Notes under the pieces: model-generated
What the model was told of the DNA's origin: nothing
The model's database searches: none
The model's input: the letters and a program-made list of their open reading frames with translations, nothing else
Part shown: positions 52,238 through 62,400 of the stretch, in pieces
How the letters are laid out: the number at the start of each line of letters is the position of its first letter
Position numbering within the stretch: position 1 is the first letter of the stretch
Assembly: GCF_047730175.1 (NCBI RefSeq)
Contig: NZ_CP159833.1
Span: 1,550,001 to 1,614,000 of the forward strand
From: Marifrigoribacter sp047730175
Lineage (GTDB): Bacteria > Bacteroidota > Bacteroidia > Flavobacteriales > Flavobacteriaceae
Direction of reading: 5' to 3'
Length of the DNA: 64,000 nucleotides
Made by a program: the position numbers and the translations under genes

Positions 52238-53152
52238 ATGAAAATCAATTGGGAAGGCGTAATGCCAGCGGTTACTACTAAGTTTACTGATACAGATGAA
52301 CTTGATTTAGAAATGTTTAAAGTGAACTTAAAAGCTCAGTTAGATGCAGGGGTTCATGGAATAGTATTGGGAGGAACTTTAGGGGAAGCCAGTACGTTAA
52401 CAGATGAAGAAAAACGAATTCTAACTCGTGAAACTGTCGAGTTTGTAAATGGAAAAGTTCCTGTTTTAATTAACATTGCAGAACAATCTACCAAAGGTGC
52501 TATTGATGCCGCACGAAAAGCAACCGAAGATGGCGCGAGTGGTCTAATGATGTTGCCTCCTATGCGATATAAAGCGGGTGACAGAGAAACGGTAGAATAC
52601 TTTAAAGCAGTTGCAAACAGTACTTCATTACCAATTATGGTCTATAATAATCCTGTAGATTATAAAATAGAAGTAACCTTAGATATGTTCGATGAATTAT
52701 TAGCATGCGATAACATCGAAGCTGTAAAAGAATCCACTAGAGATATATCTAATGTAACCCGAATTAAAAACCGTTTTGGAGATCGTTTAAGTATTCTTAC
52801 AGGAGTAGATACTTTGGCTTTAGAGAGTTTATTAATGGGAGCCGATGGTTGGGTTGCAGGTTTGGTTTGTGCGTTTCCAGCAGAAACAGTAGCAATTTAT
52901 GAACTTCAGAAAGCAGGAAGAATTCAAGAAGCAATTGAGATTTATCGCTGGTTTTTACCTTTGTTAGAGTTGGATATAAACCCTAAATTAGTACAAAATA
53001 TTAAACTAGCTGAAGTTGCTACAGGAATAGGAACAGAAAATGTTAGAGCGCCTCGATTAACACTAATTGGTGCCGAAAGAGCGCATGTGTTAAAAGTAAT
53101 TGAAGAGGGTTTAAAAAATCGACCAGAACTTCCAGCGTATAAAAATTTATAA
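52238..53152 (+). CDS. DapA-like 1-pyrroline-4-hydroxy-2-carboxylate deaminase
   Basis: A 304-residue Schiff-base TIM-barrel enzyme of the dihydrodipicolinate synthase family. The catalytic Tyr is in IMVYNNPVDYKI and the Schiff-base Lys in NIEAVKESTRD (about residue 163). GGTLGEASTL is the keto-acid site. Operon partners point to the deaminase that converts pyrroline-4-hydroxy-2-carboxylate to 2-oxoglutarate semialdehyde. The start is set at ATG 52238 (MKINWEGV); an in-frame GTG at 52226 lies within the hairpin. Its stop overlaps the next start (TAATG). Lysine biosynthesis DapA is unlikely, given the neighbours. Confidence 0.85.
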   Translation: MKINWEGVMPAVTTKFTDTDELDLEMFKVNLKAQLDAGVHGIVLGGTLGEASTLTDEEKRILTRETVEFVNGKVPVLINIAEQSTKGAIDAARKATEDGASGLMMLPPMRYKAGDRETVEYFKAVANSTSLPIMVYNNPVDYKIEVTLDMFDELLACDNIEAVKESTRDISNVTRIKNRFGDRLSILTGVDTLALESLLMGADGWVAGLVCAFPAETVAIYELQKAGRIQEAIEIYRWFLPLLELDINPKLVQNIKLAEVATGIGTENVRAPRLTLIGAERAHVLKVIEEGLKNRPELPAYKNL

Positions 53153-53421
53153 TGTTAGAGATAAGACCCACTTGCGAAAATTGCAATAAAAAATTACCTT
53201 TCGATGCTAAAGATGCAATGATTTGTACTTTTGAATGTACTTTTTGCCAAGACTGTGTCAAAAATATATTAGAAGAGGTGTGCCCTAATTGTGGCGGTAA
53301 TTTTGTAGATCGCCCTATTAGACCTAAAAATCTCTTAGAAAAATATCCTGTTTCTGAAAAAATTGTAATCAAACCAGTCGATATTGATAAACATTACCAA
53401 CTAATAAAAAAAATAAAATGA
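53152..53421 (+). CDS. DUF1272 small zinc-ribbon-like protein
   Basis: An 89-residue cytoplasmic protein. It has four CxxC-like pairs in the first 55 residues: CENC, CTFECTFCQDC and CPNC, in the DUF1272 pattern EIRPTCENCNKKLPFDAKDA. They likely bind zinc. The family function is unknown. It sits inside the hydroxyproline operon, overlapping both neighbours by 1 and 4 bases, so it is obligatorily co-expressed. Whether it matters to the pathway or hitchhikes is open. Confidence 0.9.
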   Translation: MLEIRPTCENCNKKLPFDAKDAMICTFECTFCQDCVKNILEEVCPNCGGNFVDRPIRPKNLLEKYPVSEKIVIKPVDIDKHYQLIKKIK

Positions 53422-55001
53422 CTACAGGTGAAAATCATATAGGAAATCAACGTTCTGCTAAAGGAACAAAAACATATAAAACATTCAATCCTTTACTAAA
53501 CATAGAAAACGATCAAGTTTTCTATGAAGCAACTTCCGAAGAAATTAATCAAGCAGTTGATTTAGCTTCTGATGCTTTTAAAGTATTCAGTAAAAAATCT
53601 CCCAAGGAAAAAGCAATTTTTTTACGTGCTATAACGGAAGAAATTCTAGCAATGGGAGACGATTTAATTGCAATGTATCAATCTGAAACTGGCTTACCAG
53701 AAGGAAGAGCAAAAGGAGAAAGAGGAAGAACCATCGGGCAATTAATAAGTTTTGCAGACATGTTAGAAGATGGTAATTGGGTAGAAGCTACGATTGACAC
53801 AGCCGATTTAGATAGAGCTCCTATTCCAAAACAAGATATTCGAAAAATGTTAATTCCATTAGGTCCTGTAGTTGTTTTTGGAGCAAGTAACTTCCCCTTT
53901 GCCTATTCAACAGCAGGTGGAGATACTGCCTCTGCATTAGCAGCCGGTTGTCCTGTGATTTGCAAATCGCATCCTATGCATGCTGGAACCAGTGAAATGG
54001 TTTCAGAAGCAATTAATAGAGCTGCTATAAAAACTGGAATGCCTACGGGTGTTTTTTCAAATTTAAATAGTTCAGGGATTGAAGTAGGAGTAGAATTGGT
54101 TAAACATCCAGGAGTAAAAGCAGTTGGATTTACAGGAAGTATCAAGGGAGGAAGAGCTTTATACAATATAGCTTCTGAACGTCCAGAACCTATTCCGGTT
54201 TTTGCCGAAATGGGAAGTGTTAATCCCGTGGTTTTATTACCTGAGGCAATTCAAAAAAGAGGAGAAGCTTTAGCAAAAACATATGCTGGATCTATCACTT
54301 TAGGAACTGGACAATTTTGTACCAATCCAGGCTTACTTATAGGAATTAAAAGCGATGGCTTTTCCACCTTTATTGATACACTTTCTTCTGAAATTATTAA
54401 GATTTCTCCTTCGTGTATGTTACATCCAAATATCATTGGAAATTACGAAAGAAATAAAGAAAATGCGCTGCAGCAAAACGGATTGTTGGTAACTGCAGAC
54501 TATACGGATGAAGTTTCAACCAACTATGCAAGACAAACGATTGTTACTGTTGAAGGGGCTACATTTTTAGAAAATACGACTTTACATCAGGAGGTATTTG
54601 GACCATTTTCTATGGTGGTACAATGTAAAGATGCACATGAGTTAGAAACTATTATTCAACAGTTGGAAGGGCAACTTACAGGGACCATTTTAGCCGAGCA
54701 AGAAGAGTTGGCAAAGTATTCTTCTATTGTTGATGCACTTCAAAATAGAGTAGGTAGAATTATATTTAATGGAGTGCCAACAGGAGTTGAAGTATGCCCA
54801 GCGATGTTACACGGAGGACCTTATCCGTCTTCAACGGATAGTAGGTTTACAGCGGTTGGACTTCATGCTGTAAAGAGATGGGTGCGTCCATTTAGTTTTC
54901 AAAGCTGGCCTAATTCATTATTACCAGACGAATTGAAAGATGAAAATCCTTTAGAAATTCTTAGATTGGTCAATGGAAATAACACTAAAAGCAAAATTTA
55001 A
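53418..55001 (+). CDS. 2-oxoglutarate semialdehyde (2,5-dioxovalerate) dehydrogenase
   Basis: A 527-residue aldehyde dehydrogenase of the ketoglutarate-semialdehyde branch. The catalytic Cys is in GTGQFCTNPGLL (about residue 300) and the general-base Glu in FAEMGSVNPVVLL (about 263). The NAD-binding Lys segment is VICKSHPMHA, and the loop is FTGSIKGGRALY. The atypical catalytic region (QFCTNPG) is a hallmark of KGSA dehydrogenases. It oxidises the deaminase product to 2-oxoglutarate. It overlaps DUF1272 by 4 bases and is followed by the DUF885 gene after 4 bases. Confidence 0.9.
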   Translation: MTTGENHIGNQRSAKGTKTYKTFNPLLNIENDQVFYEATSEEINQAVDLASDAFKVFSKKSPKEKAIFLRAITEEILAMGDDLIAMYQSETGLPEGRAKGERGRTIGQLISFADMLEDGNWVEATIDTADLDRAPIPKQDIRKMLIPLGPVVVFGASNFPFAYSTAGGDTASALAAGCPVICKSHPMHAGTSEMVSEAINRAAIKTGMPTGVFSNLNSSGIEVGVELVKHPGVKAVGFTGSIKGGRALYNIASERPEPIPVFAEMGSVNPVVLLPEAIQKRGEALAKTYAGSITLGTGQFCTNPGLLIGIKSDGFSTFIDTLSSEIIKISPSCMLHPNIIGNYERNKENALQQNGLLVTADYTDEVSTNYARQTIVTVEGATFLENTTLHQEVFGPFSMVVQCKDAHELETIIQQLEGQLTGTILAEQEELAKYSSIVDALQNRVGRIIFNGVPTGVEVCPAMLHGGPYPSSTDSRFTAVGLHAVKRWVRPFSFQSWPNSLLPDELKDENPLEILRLVNGNNTKSKI

Positions 55002-55005
55002 ATAT

Positions 55006-56736
55006 ATGAGAATCTTCAAAATTATTGGTGTATTTTTTATTCTTCTAAGCCTTGGTTGCTCAAAAAAAATAGAAGATACTTCTTCGGAAGATTTAAACAC
55101 TATAATTATAGAAATTGAAGAGAGAGAATTCTATAATAAAGAGGAGTATCCCTTAGGTCTATTTTCAAAAGAAATTTTTGAAAAAGAGGCTCTTTATGCA
55201 AAAGAACAACTAGGAAAATTAAAGGAAATTGATATTTATGGATTATCTGAAACTGAATTAATTTCATTAGAATTATTAAAGTTTAAGTTGCAGGATACTA
55301 TCGATTATTTTAAATATGAAAGTTATTTAAATCCATTGTTGTCAGATTCTGGGTTTCATACTAGTTTTTCATTTATGGTTCGTCCTTTTAACAATTACGA
55401 ACAAGTTAAAGAGTATTTAAAAAAATTAAATGCAATCCCAGGTCGAGTAGATCAATTTTTACCTCTTTTAAGAGAAGGATTAGAAAAAGGGGTTTCTCAA
55501 CCAAGAGTAATTTTTAATGGGTATGAATCTAGTTATGATGATCATATCGTGAGTAGTTTTGATGAGAGTTATTTCTATAAGCCTTTTAAAAATTTACCAA
55601 CGACAATCAGTGATACTCAAAGAGATTCAGTGTTGTTGGCTGCTAAAGTGGCAATTACTACAAATGTGATTCCTCAATTCAAGAAAATTAAAGCATTTTT
55701 TGAAGATGAATATATGCCAAATACAAGATCTACTATTGGAGTTTCTGAAACACCAAAAGGCTCAGATTATTATCAAAATCGTATTAATTATTATACAACG
55801 AGTACGCAACTTACTGCGGATGATATTCATGAGGTTGGATTAAAAGAAGTTGCAAGAATTAAAACTGAAATGAAAAAAATTATTTCAGAAATTAATTTTC
55901 AAGGGAGTTTTTCAGAATTTCTACATTTTCTAAGAACCGACCCTCAGTTTTATGCAACAAGTCCAGATCAACTATTAATGATTGCTCGGGACATGGCAAA
56001 AAGAGCTGACGAACAATTACCGAGATTTTTTAAAACCTTACCTAGAAAACCTTATGGAGTTGCCCCAGTGCCTGACGCTATAGCGCCTAAATATACGACA
56101 GGTAGGTATGTTGGTACAGATAAGAACAGTACAGATCCAGGATATTATTGGGTAAACACCTATGATTTACCAAGTAGGCCTTTATATGTTTTACCTTCAT
56201 TAACAGTACATGAAGCTGTGCCTGGGCATCATTTGCAAACGTCATTAAATCTAGAATTAGGAGACAGTATTCCACAGTTTAGAAAAGATACTTATTTATC
56301 AGCGTATGGAGAAGGTTGGGGATTATATTGTGAATTTCTTGCGGAAGAAATGGGAATGTACACAACACCGTATGAACAATTTGGAAAACTTACTTATGAA
56401 ATGTGGCGGGCTTGTCGTTTAGTGGTTGATACAGGAATTCATGCGCAAGGCTGGACAAGAGATGAGGTAATTAATTATATGTCTGAAAATACAGCGCTTT
56501 CCATTCATGAAATTAATACTGAAACCGATCGATATATCTCATGGCCAGGACAAGCATTATCCTATAAAATAGGTGAACTTAAAATAAGAGAGTTACGCAG
56601 TAAAGCTGAAAATAAACTTGGGGTTAATTTTGATATTAGGGATTTTCATGAAGTTATTTTAGAACAAGGAACAGTTACACTTTCGATTTTAGAAAAACGA
56701 ATCAATAATTATATTGAAGAGAATAAAGATGAGTAA
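55006..56736 (+). CDS. DUF885 metallopeptidase-like lipoprotein
   Basis: A 576-residue lipoprotein from start MRIFKIIGVFF at 55006 (lipobox LGCS). The DUF885 domain fills the rest and carries the signature VHEAVPGHHLQTS (about residue 405) and the downstream EGWGLYCEFLAEEMG. Both are the usual metal-binding/catalytic segments of this predicted zinc peptidase family. A TTG/ATG further upstream at 54973 would lie inside the dehydrogenase gene and precede the signal peptide, so it was not used. Its place in the operon suggests it releases hydroxyproline from short peptides in the periplasm; that is inference. It overlaps the next gene by 8 bases. Confidence 0.86.
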   Translation: MRIFKIIGVFFILLSLGCSKKIEDTSSEDLNTIIIEIEEREFYNKEEYPLGLFSKEIFEKEALYAKEQLGKLKEIDIYGLSETELISLELLKFKLQDTIDYFKYESYLNPLLSDSGFHTSFSFMVRPFNNYEQVKEYLKKLNAIPGRVDQFLPLLREGLEKGVSQPRVIFNGYESSYDDHIVSSFDESYFYKPFKNLPTTISDTQRDSVLLAAKVAITTNVIPQFKKIKAFFEDEYMPNTRSTIGVSETPKGSDYYQNRINYYTTSTQLTADDIHEVGLKEVARIKTEMKKIISEINFQGSFSEFLHFLRTDPQFYATSPDQLLMIARDMAKRADEQLPRFFKTLPRKPYGVAPVPDAIAPKYTTGRYVGTDKNSTDPGYYWVNTYDLPSRPLYVLPSLTVHEAVPGHHLQTSLNLELGDSIPQFRKDTYLSAYGEGWGLYCEFLAEEMGMYTTPYEQFGKLTYEMWRACRLVVDTGIHAQGWTRDEVINYMSENTALSIHEINTETDRYISWPGQALSYKIGELKIRELRSKAENKLGVNFDIRDFHEVILEQGTVTLSILEKRINNYIEENKDE

Positions 56737-57739
56737 AACCATTTTTAAATGTATAGATGCACATACCTGTGGAAACCCTGTAAGAGTTGTAACAACAGGT
56801 CGTCCAGGTCTTCAAGGTGCTTCAATGAGTGAAAAAAGACAACATTTTTTAGAAGAATACGATTGGATTCGAAAAGGACTTATGTTCGAACCTCGAGGAC
56901 ATGATATGATGAGTGGCAGTTTCTTTTTTGAACCCGAAAACCCAGAAAATGACTTCGGAATTTTATTTATTGAAACTTCTGGTTGTTTGCCTATGTGCGG
57001 GCATGGAACGATTGGGGCCATCACTATCGCAATTGAAGAAGGCTTAGTTCAACCTAAAGTTCCAGGCATTATAAAAATGGAAACGCCAGCAGGTCTAGTG
57101 GAGATTGAATACAAAGAGTCAAAAAATAAAGTGGAGTGGGTGAAACTTAAAAATGTGAAATCTTATTTGGCTGCTGAAGACTTAACCGTTGAATGTCCAG
57201 AATTGGGAGAAATCACTTTTGATGTTTCTTATGGGGGAAATTATTATGCGATTGTAGACCCTCAAAAAAACTTTAGTGGCGTACATAATTTTACGGCTGG
57301 AAAATTAATTCAGTATTCGCAAATAGTTAGAGAACGGATTAATGAAAAATACCCGGATATGTTTATTCATCCTGAAAATGAAACTATTCGAGATGTGAGT
57401 CATATGTTATGGACAGGTGATCCAATAGATCCAAAATCATCGGGAAGAAATGCAGTGTTTTATGGTGATAAAGCAATCGACAGAAGTCCTTGTGGCACGG
57501 GAACTTCGGCAAGAATGGCGCAATTGTACGCCAAAGGAAAACTTGCCCTAGGAGAAGAATTTGTTCATGAAAGTTATATAGGTTCTACCTTTATTGGAAG
57601 AGTTGAAGAAGAAACCGAATTGAATGAAAAAAAAGCAATAATACCTAGCATTCAAGGTTGGGCAAAAATTTATGGATATAATACCATAATCATTGATGAT
57701 GAAGATGATCCTTATGCACATGGTTTTCAAGTAATTTAA
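56729..57739 (+). CDS. 4-hydroxyproline 2-epimerase (proline racemase family)
   Basis: A 336-residue enzyme from ATG 56729 (MSKTIFKCIDAHTCGNPVRVV family opening split after 20 residues). It has both catalytic cysteines of the racemase/epimerase class: LPMCGHGTIGAI (about Cys90) and DRSPCGTGTSARMA (about Cys254). A Thr at the second position would have meant a dehydratase. It converts trans-4-hydroxy-L-proline to cis-4-hydroxy-D-proline. It overlaps DUF885 by 8 bases and abuts the FAD dehydrogenase with no gap. Proline racemase itself is the alternative; the operon favours hydroxyproline. Confidence 0.9.
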   Translation: MSKTIFKCIDAHTCGNPVRVVTTGRPGLQGASMSEKRQHFLEEYDWIRKGLMFEPRGHDMMSGSFFFEPENPENDFGILFIETSGCLPMCGHGTIGAITIAIEEGLVQPKVPGIIKMETPAGLVEIEYKESKNKVEWVKLKNVKSYLAAEDLTVECPELGEITFDVSYGGNYYAIVDPQKNFSGVHNFTAGKLIQYSQIVRERINEKYPDMFIHPENETIRDVSHMLWTGDPIDPKSSGRNAVFYGDKAIDRSPCGTGTSARMAQLYAKGKLALGEEFVHESYIGSTFIGRVEEETELNEKKAIIPSIQGWAKIYGYNTIIIDDEDDPYAHGFQVI

Positions 57740-58987
57740 ATGAATAAAGAAGTTGTTATAATCGGAGGTGGAATAATAGGATTGTGCTCTGCATATTATC
57801 TTCAGAAAGAAGGGCATAAAGTAACTGTTATTGATAAATCTGATATAACTAAAGGAGCTTCATTTGTAAATGCGGGGTATATAACTCCAAGTCACATTAT
57901 CCCATTAGCAGCTCCAGGAATGATAACCAAAGGGATAAAATGGATGTTTAATTCTACAAGCCCATTTTATATAAAGCCTAGATTAGATAAAGATTTTTTG
58001 CAATGGTCATGGGCTTTTAAGAAATCGGCTTCTTTAAAAAAAGTTGAAAAGGCTATTCCAGTAATAAAAGACATTAACATATTTGGAAGAGATTTATATG
58101 AAAAAATAAAAGCTTCAGGAGATTTTAATTTTCATTATGAAAGAAAAGGGCTGTTGATGTTGTATAAAACGGATAAGGCGGGAGAAGAAGAATGGAAGAT
58201 AGGGCAAAGAGCCATTAAAGAAGGATTGAATGTTAAAAATATAACAGCAGATGAAGTTAGAAAAATGAACCCTGAGGCCAATATAGATTGTAAAGGCGCT
58301 GTTTATTTCGATTCAGATGCGCATATGACCCCTCAAGAATTTATGACCGAAATGCATTCTTATTTAAAATTGAATGGAGTCACTTTTTATACCAATGAAG
58401 AAGTTAAAGATCTGTCTGTTTCCGAAGGAAAAATTTCAGAAATTATCACCTCTGAAAGAAAACTAAATCCAGATGAGGTAGTATTAGCTGCAGGATCCTG
58501 GAGTCCATTACTCACTAAAAAATTAGGTATTAAAATTCCAGTTCAGGCTGGAAAAGGCTATAGTATTAATGTAGAAAGAGAAACAGGAATCACTATTCCA
58601 GCGATACTAGTAGAAGCCAAAGTTGCAGTAACTCCTATGAATGGTTTTACTCGTTTTGCCGGAACTATGGAGATTGCAGGAATTAATGATAAAATAAACC
58701 CAGTAAGAGTAAAAGTAATAAGTAAAGCTGCTTCAGATTATTACCAAGGATTTAAAATAAACCAAGAAGAATTAAATCAAGCAGATTGTGGATTACGTCC
58801 TTGTTCGCCTGATGGTTTGCCTTACATTGGTAGAACTGAAAAATATAAAAACCTTACCATAGCAACAGGACACGCTATGATGGGTTGGAGTTTAGGCCCT
58901 TCAACGGGTAAATTAGTTTCAGAAATAATTTCAGATAAAAAAACATCTTTAGACCTCCATCCATTTCATCCCGATCGAACTTTTTAA
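57740..58987 (+). CDS. FAD-dependent D-hydroxyproline dehydrogenase (DAO family)
   Basis: A 415-residue amino-acid oxidase/dehydrogenase. The N-terminal FAD-binding VVIIGGGIIGLCSAYYL lies at 4-20. Mid and C-terminal landmarks are GAVYFDSDAHMTPQEF, VLAAGSWSPLL, GLRPCSPDGLPYIG and ATGHAMMGWSLGP. It should oxidise cis-4-hydroxy-D-proline to the pyrroline substrate of the DapA-like enzyme, passing electrons to the respiratory chain. It is the last gene of the + strand operon. It ends 7 bases before a convergent gene, without a clear terminator. Confidence 0.9.
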   Translation: MNKEVVIIGGGIIGLCSAYYLQKEGHKVTVIDKSDITKGASFVNAGYITPSHIIPLAAPGMITKGIKWMFNSTSPFYIKPRLDKDFLQWSWAFKKSASLKKVEKAIPVIKDINIFGRDLYEKIKASGDFNFHYERKGLLMLYKTDKAGEEEWKIGQRAIKEGLNVKNITADEVRKMNPEANIDCKGAVYFDSDAHMTPQEFMTEMHSYLKLNGVTFYTNEEVKDLSVSEGKISEIITSERKLNPDEVVLAAGSWSPLLTKKLGIKIPVQAGKGYSINVERETGITIPAILVEAKVAVTPMNGFTRFAGTMEIAGINDKINPVRVKVISKAASDYYQGFKINQEELNQADCGLRPCSPDGLPYIGRTEKYKNLTIATGHAMMGWSLGPSTGKLVSEIISDKKTSLDLHPFHPDRTF

Positions 58988-58994
58988 TGCTACG

Positions 58995-59426
58995 CTAGCA
59001 AGACATATCCGCGACGATTTTCCATTCGCCATCAATCTTTTTAAAGATGATTAAAAATACACCATTGGCATCTCCAACACTTCTTTTTAAATAATATTCT
59101 CCCATCACCCAATAACTGCCTTCATCAATTTTAGAAATATCTTTTATGGTAAAATTTAAAGTACCAGAATGCTCTTTGGTTGGATAGCCTTTTTTATAAT
59201 TATCTAATGTTTGTTGCCAACCTTTAGTAAGACCACTACTACCAAAAAACTTTAAAGAGTCACTTTTCCAATAGCCTTGCATAAAACCGTCCAAGTCATT
59301 ATTAGACCAAGCTTTTTCTTGCAGTGTCATAACGGAAAGAATGGCTTCTTTGTCTTCTTTTTCTGTAGTTTGTGAAAACCCTAAAGTAAAGGAAACTAAA
59401 CAAAGGAATAAGAGAAATTTTTTCAT
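58995..59426 (-). CDS. Secreted NTF2-like (SnoaL/DUF4440) protein
   Basis: A 143-residue protein with a signal peptide (residues 1-18, ending GFSQ) and an NTF2-like cone fold: MTLQEKAWSNNDLDGFMQGY, WQQTLDNYKKGYPTKEHSG, and the terminal IIFKKIDGEWKIVADMSC. Such domains bind small molecules or have unknown enzyme activity. It is 2 bases downstream of the kinase/lyase fusion gene on the - strand, so it is probably co-transcribed with it. The role is unknown. Confidence 0.82.
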   Translation of the reverse strand: MKKFLLFLCLVSFTLGFSQTTEKEDKEAILSVMTLQEKAWSNNDLDGFMQGYWKSDSLKFFGSSGLTKGWQQTLDNYKKGYPTKEHSGTLNFTIKDISKIDEGSYWVMGEYYLKRSVGDANGVFLIIFKKIDGEWKIVADMSC

Positions 59427-59428
59427 GA

Positions 59429-62400
59429 TTAAAATGTTTTAATAAAATTTTCAGCTAAAATTTTGCGCAAATAGTACATTAGTTCTTCGGCATTCTCTTT
59501 TGTAAATACAAGAGGTGGTTTAATTTTTAAAACATTATGATCAGGACCATCGGTGCTCATTAAAACACCATGATCTTTCATTCGGTTTGCTAGATAATCG
59601 GTTTGAGCCGCTAATGGATTTAATTGCGCATCTACCAATTCAATACCAAGAAATAAACCTTGACCCCGAACGTCTCCTATAATTGGAAATTCTTTAGAAA
59701 GAAGTTTTAATTCAGTCTTTAAAAACTCGCCAACTTTTAAAGCGTTTTCTTGTAATCTGTCACGTTTTACAGTTCGAATTACTTCGGTAGCAATGGCACA
59801 AGAAACAGGATTTCCGCCAAAGGTGTTAAAGTACTCCATGCCATTAGCAAATGTATCAGCAACTTCTTGTGTACAAGCAACCGCAGCGATAGGATGTCCG
59901 TTTCCTAGAGGTTTTCCTATGGTAACAATATCTGGTACAACATCATGCAATTGAAATCCCCAAAATGTTTTCCCCATACGTCCACATCCAGTTTGCACTT
60001 CATCTGAAATACAAATACCTCCAGCCTCTCTTACTAATTGATAGGCTTTGTTTAAGAAGCCTTTAGGTAATTCTATTTGTCCACCACAACTAATAATGGG
60101 TTCGATAATAAATGCTCCAACATTTCTTCCTTTTTTCTGAATAATTTCAATCTGTTTTTGCACTTCTTCTGCATAGGCTTCACCCGTATTATCTCCTCTA
60201 TATTTTCCTCTGAAAGCATCAGGTAAAGGAAAAATGTGAGTATGTTCTGGAGCACCTTGACCTCCTTTTCCGTCAAATTTATACGAACTTATATCAATAC
60301 ACATATTCGTATTTCCATGGTAACCTACTTCAGAAGCAATAATGTCTTTTTCACCATTGTATGCCTTTACCATTCTAATGGCAAGTTCGTTTGCTTCACT
60401 TCCTGAATTGACAAAATGCAGTACATTTAATTCGGGTGGTAAAGTTTCTATGAGTTCCTTAGCTAGCGCATTAATGTTTTTATGTAAATAGCGAGAATTC
60501 GTATTAATAATCGCCATTTGTTCTTGACCCGCTTTCACAACTTCATAATTTTCATGACCCACATGAGCGACATTGTTTACAGTATCTAAATATTTTCTTC
60601 CGAAGGAATCCATTAAATATTGATCAGCACCACGAACCATTTCAATAGGAACATCGTATTGTAGACTTAAACTTTTTCCAAGGTGTTTTTTGCGGTACTT
60701 AATCAGCTTATCATGGTTTGTTTTATTTTTATTCTGAAGTGATTCTAATTGAAATAATGTGTTGGGGTCTGGACAGACACTTTTCCAAACTTCTATTTCT
60801 GAAACATAGGCGACTCCTGGATAATCTATCTTATAATCTAACATAGATAACATCACTTGAAAGTGAAGGTGAGGTGCCCAATTTCCGTTTTCAGGATAGT
60901 TCCCTAAACGTCCAATAAGTGAACCTTTTTTTATAGTATCACCGACCTTATTTTTGGTAGCACTTTCGATGCTTAAATGACCATATAATGTATAGAAATT
61001 GAATGCTTCGGTTGTATGTTGTAATACTACCAATCCTCCATATTCTTTATCGCCTTCATCATTTACAGCGATTAGTACTGTGCCGTCCAAAATAGCATGA
61101 ACAGGAGTTTGTTGAGCTAACCAAAAGTCGATTCCTAAATGAATACTTCTAGATTCTTTTCCAGAATTTCCAATCCTATCATAGGCTGTTGAAGTATATA
61201 AAGGCCTTGGTTCTAAATAGCCTCCAGCAATTAATTTATTCGGAATTGTTTTCTGAAGTTGATCTATTTTAAATTGAAATAACTCTAAATCATTAAAATC
61301 GTTTTGATGTCCGATCCATTTACTTGAAACACTTAAATCTAATAATGAAACCTTATCTTTTTGAATGCTTGGAAATAATTCAGATAATTGAAACGTTTGA
61401 TTTGAAGCCCAATCGTTAAACTTCTGTTCATTTGGATGCGCATTAAATCCACAAGCCTTTCTAAAACTATAATGGGCAAATTCTGGAGAGATTTGATGCC
61501 ATTTTTCTAATACTTTCCAAGCAGGTTTTTCACTAAGCCATAAATATTCATTGTCTGGTTCTTCAATTTTACTCATTGCACCTCTAGTAACTATAATCAC
61601 CAATCTCATAGCAATGGCATTATATAAATGTGATAATTCTTCTTGCTCTAATGGAAATTTTGAATGATATCCTTTTACAAAAGCAAGTGATGCATTTAAA
61701 GATTCATGATGCCCCATAGTACCATATGCACAAAGTATTGCTACATCATTAATAACTTGAGTGTAAATGGCATCTCCATAATCTATAGCAGCAATTGCTT
61801 TAGGGTGTATTAAATTGGAAGAAATAATAATATTATTGTCATTTGGGTCATTATGAACGACGCTTTTTCTGAGTCTTTGATAGGAGGTATGCGTGGCTTC
61901 AAATTCTTTTTGAAAATAAGTTATAATTTCTTTCTCTTGACCTGTAAATAAGTGAAGTTGTTCTTTGGTCCAAAGGCATTGTGCAATATCCCATTCAAAA
62001 GTGTAATGTGCTTCTGGATGATCAAAATTTTGAAGTGCTTTTGTTAAAAGCCCACATTGTTCTCCTAAACTAAAACGAAAATCTTCTAATTGTGGATTTG
62101 CAGAACTCCAAACCCTTCCAGAGACCCAAGTTAACAATCTCACATAGCGCTTTTTTCCAAAGTCATCAATAATTTCAGAAATTACATCATTGTTTTTATC
62201 TGTAATTACTTTTGGAGCAATAAGATTTTTTTCACTTGCATTAATAGATTGCAATAATTGTTGCTGATAATCAACGTATTTTTTATTCTCTTCTGGGCGC
62301 GATATTTTCAGAATATAACCTTCTTCATTGTCTATTTTTATTCTAAAATTAAAATCAACATAACCAGGTAAGGAGGAAGCATTTCCTTTAATGCCATAAA

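Noticed and set aside
52238..53152. dapA of lysine biosynthesis
   Set aside because: The gene is locked in an operon with hydroxyproline epimerase, D-hydroxyproline dehydrogenase and KGSA dehydrogenase.
54973..55005. Longer N-terminus of the DUF885 gene
   Set aside because: It overlaps the dehydrogenase gene and would put residues in front of the lipoprotein signal.
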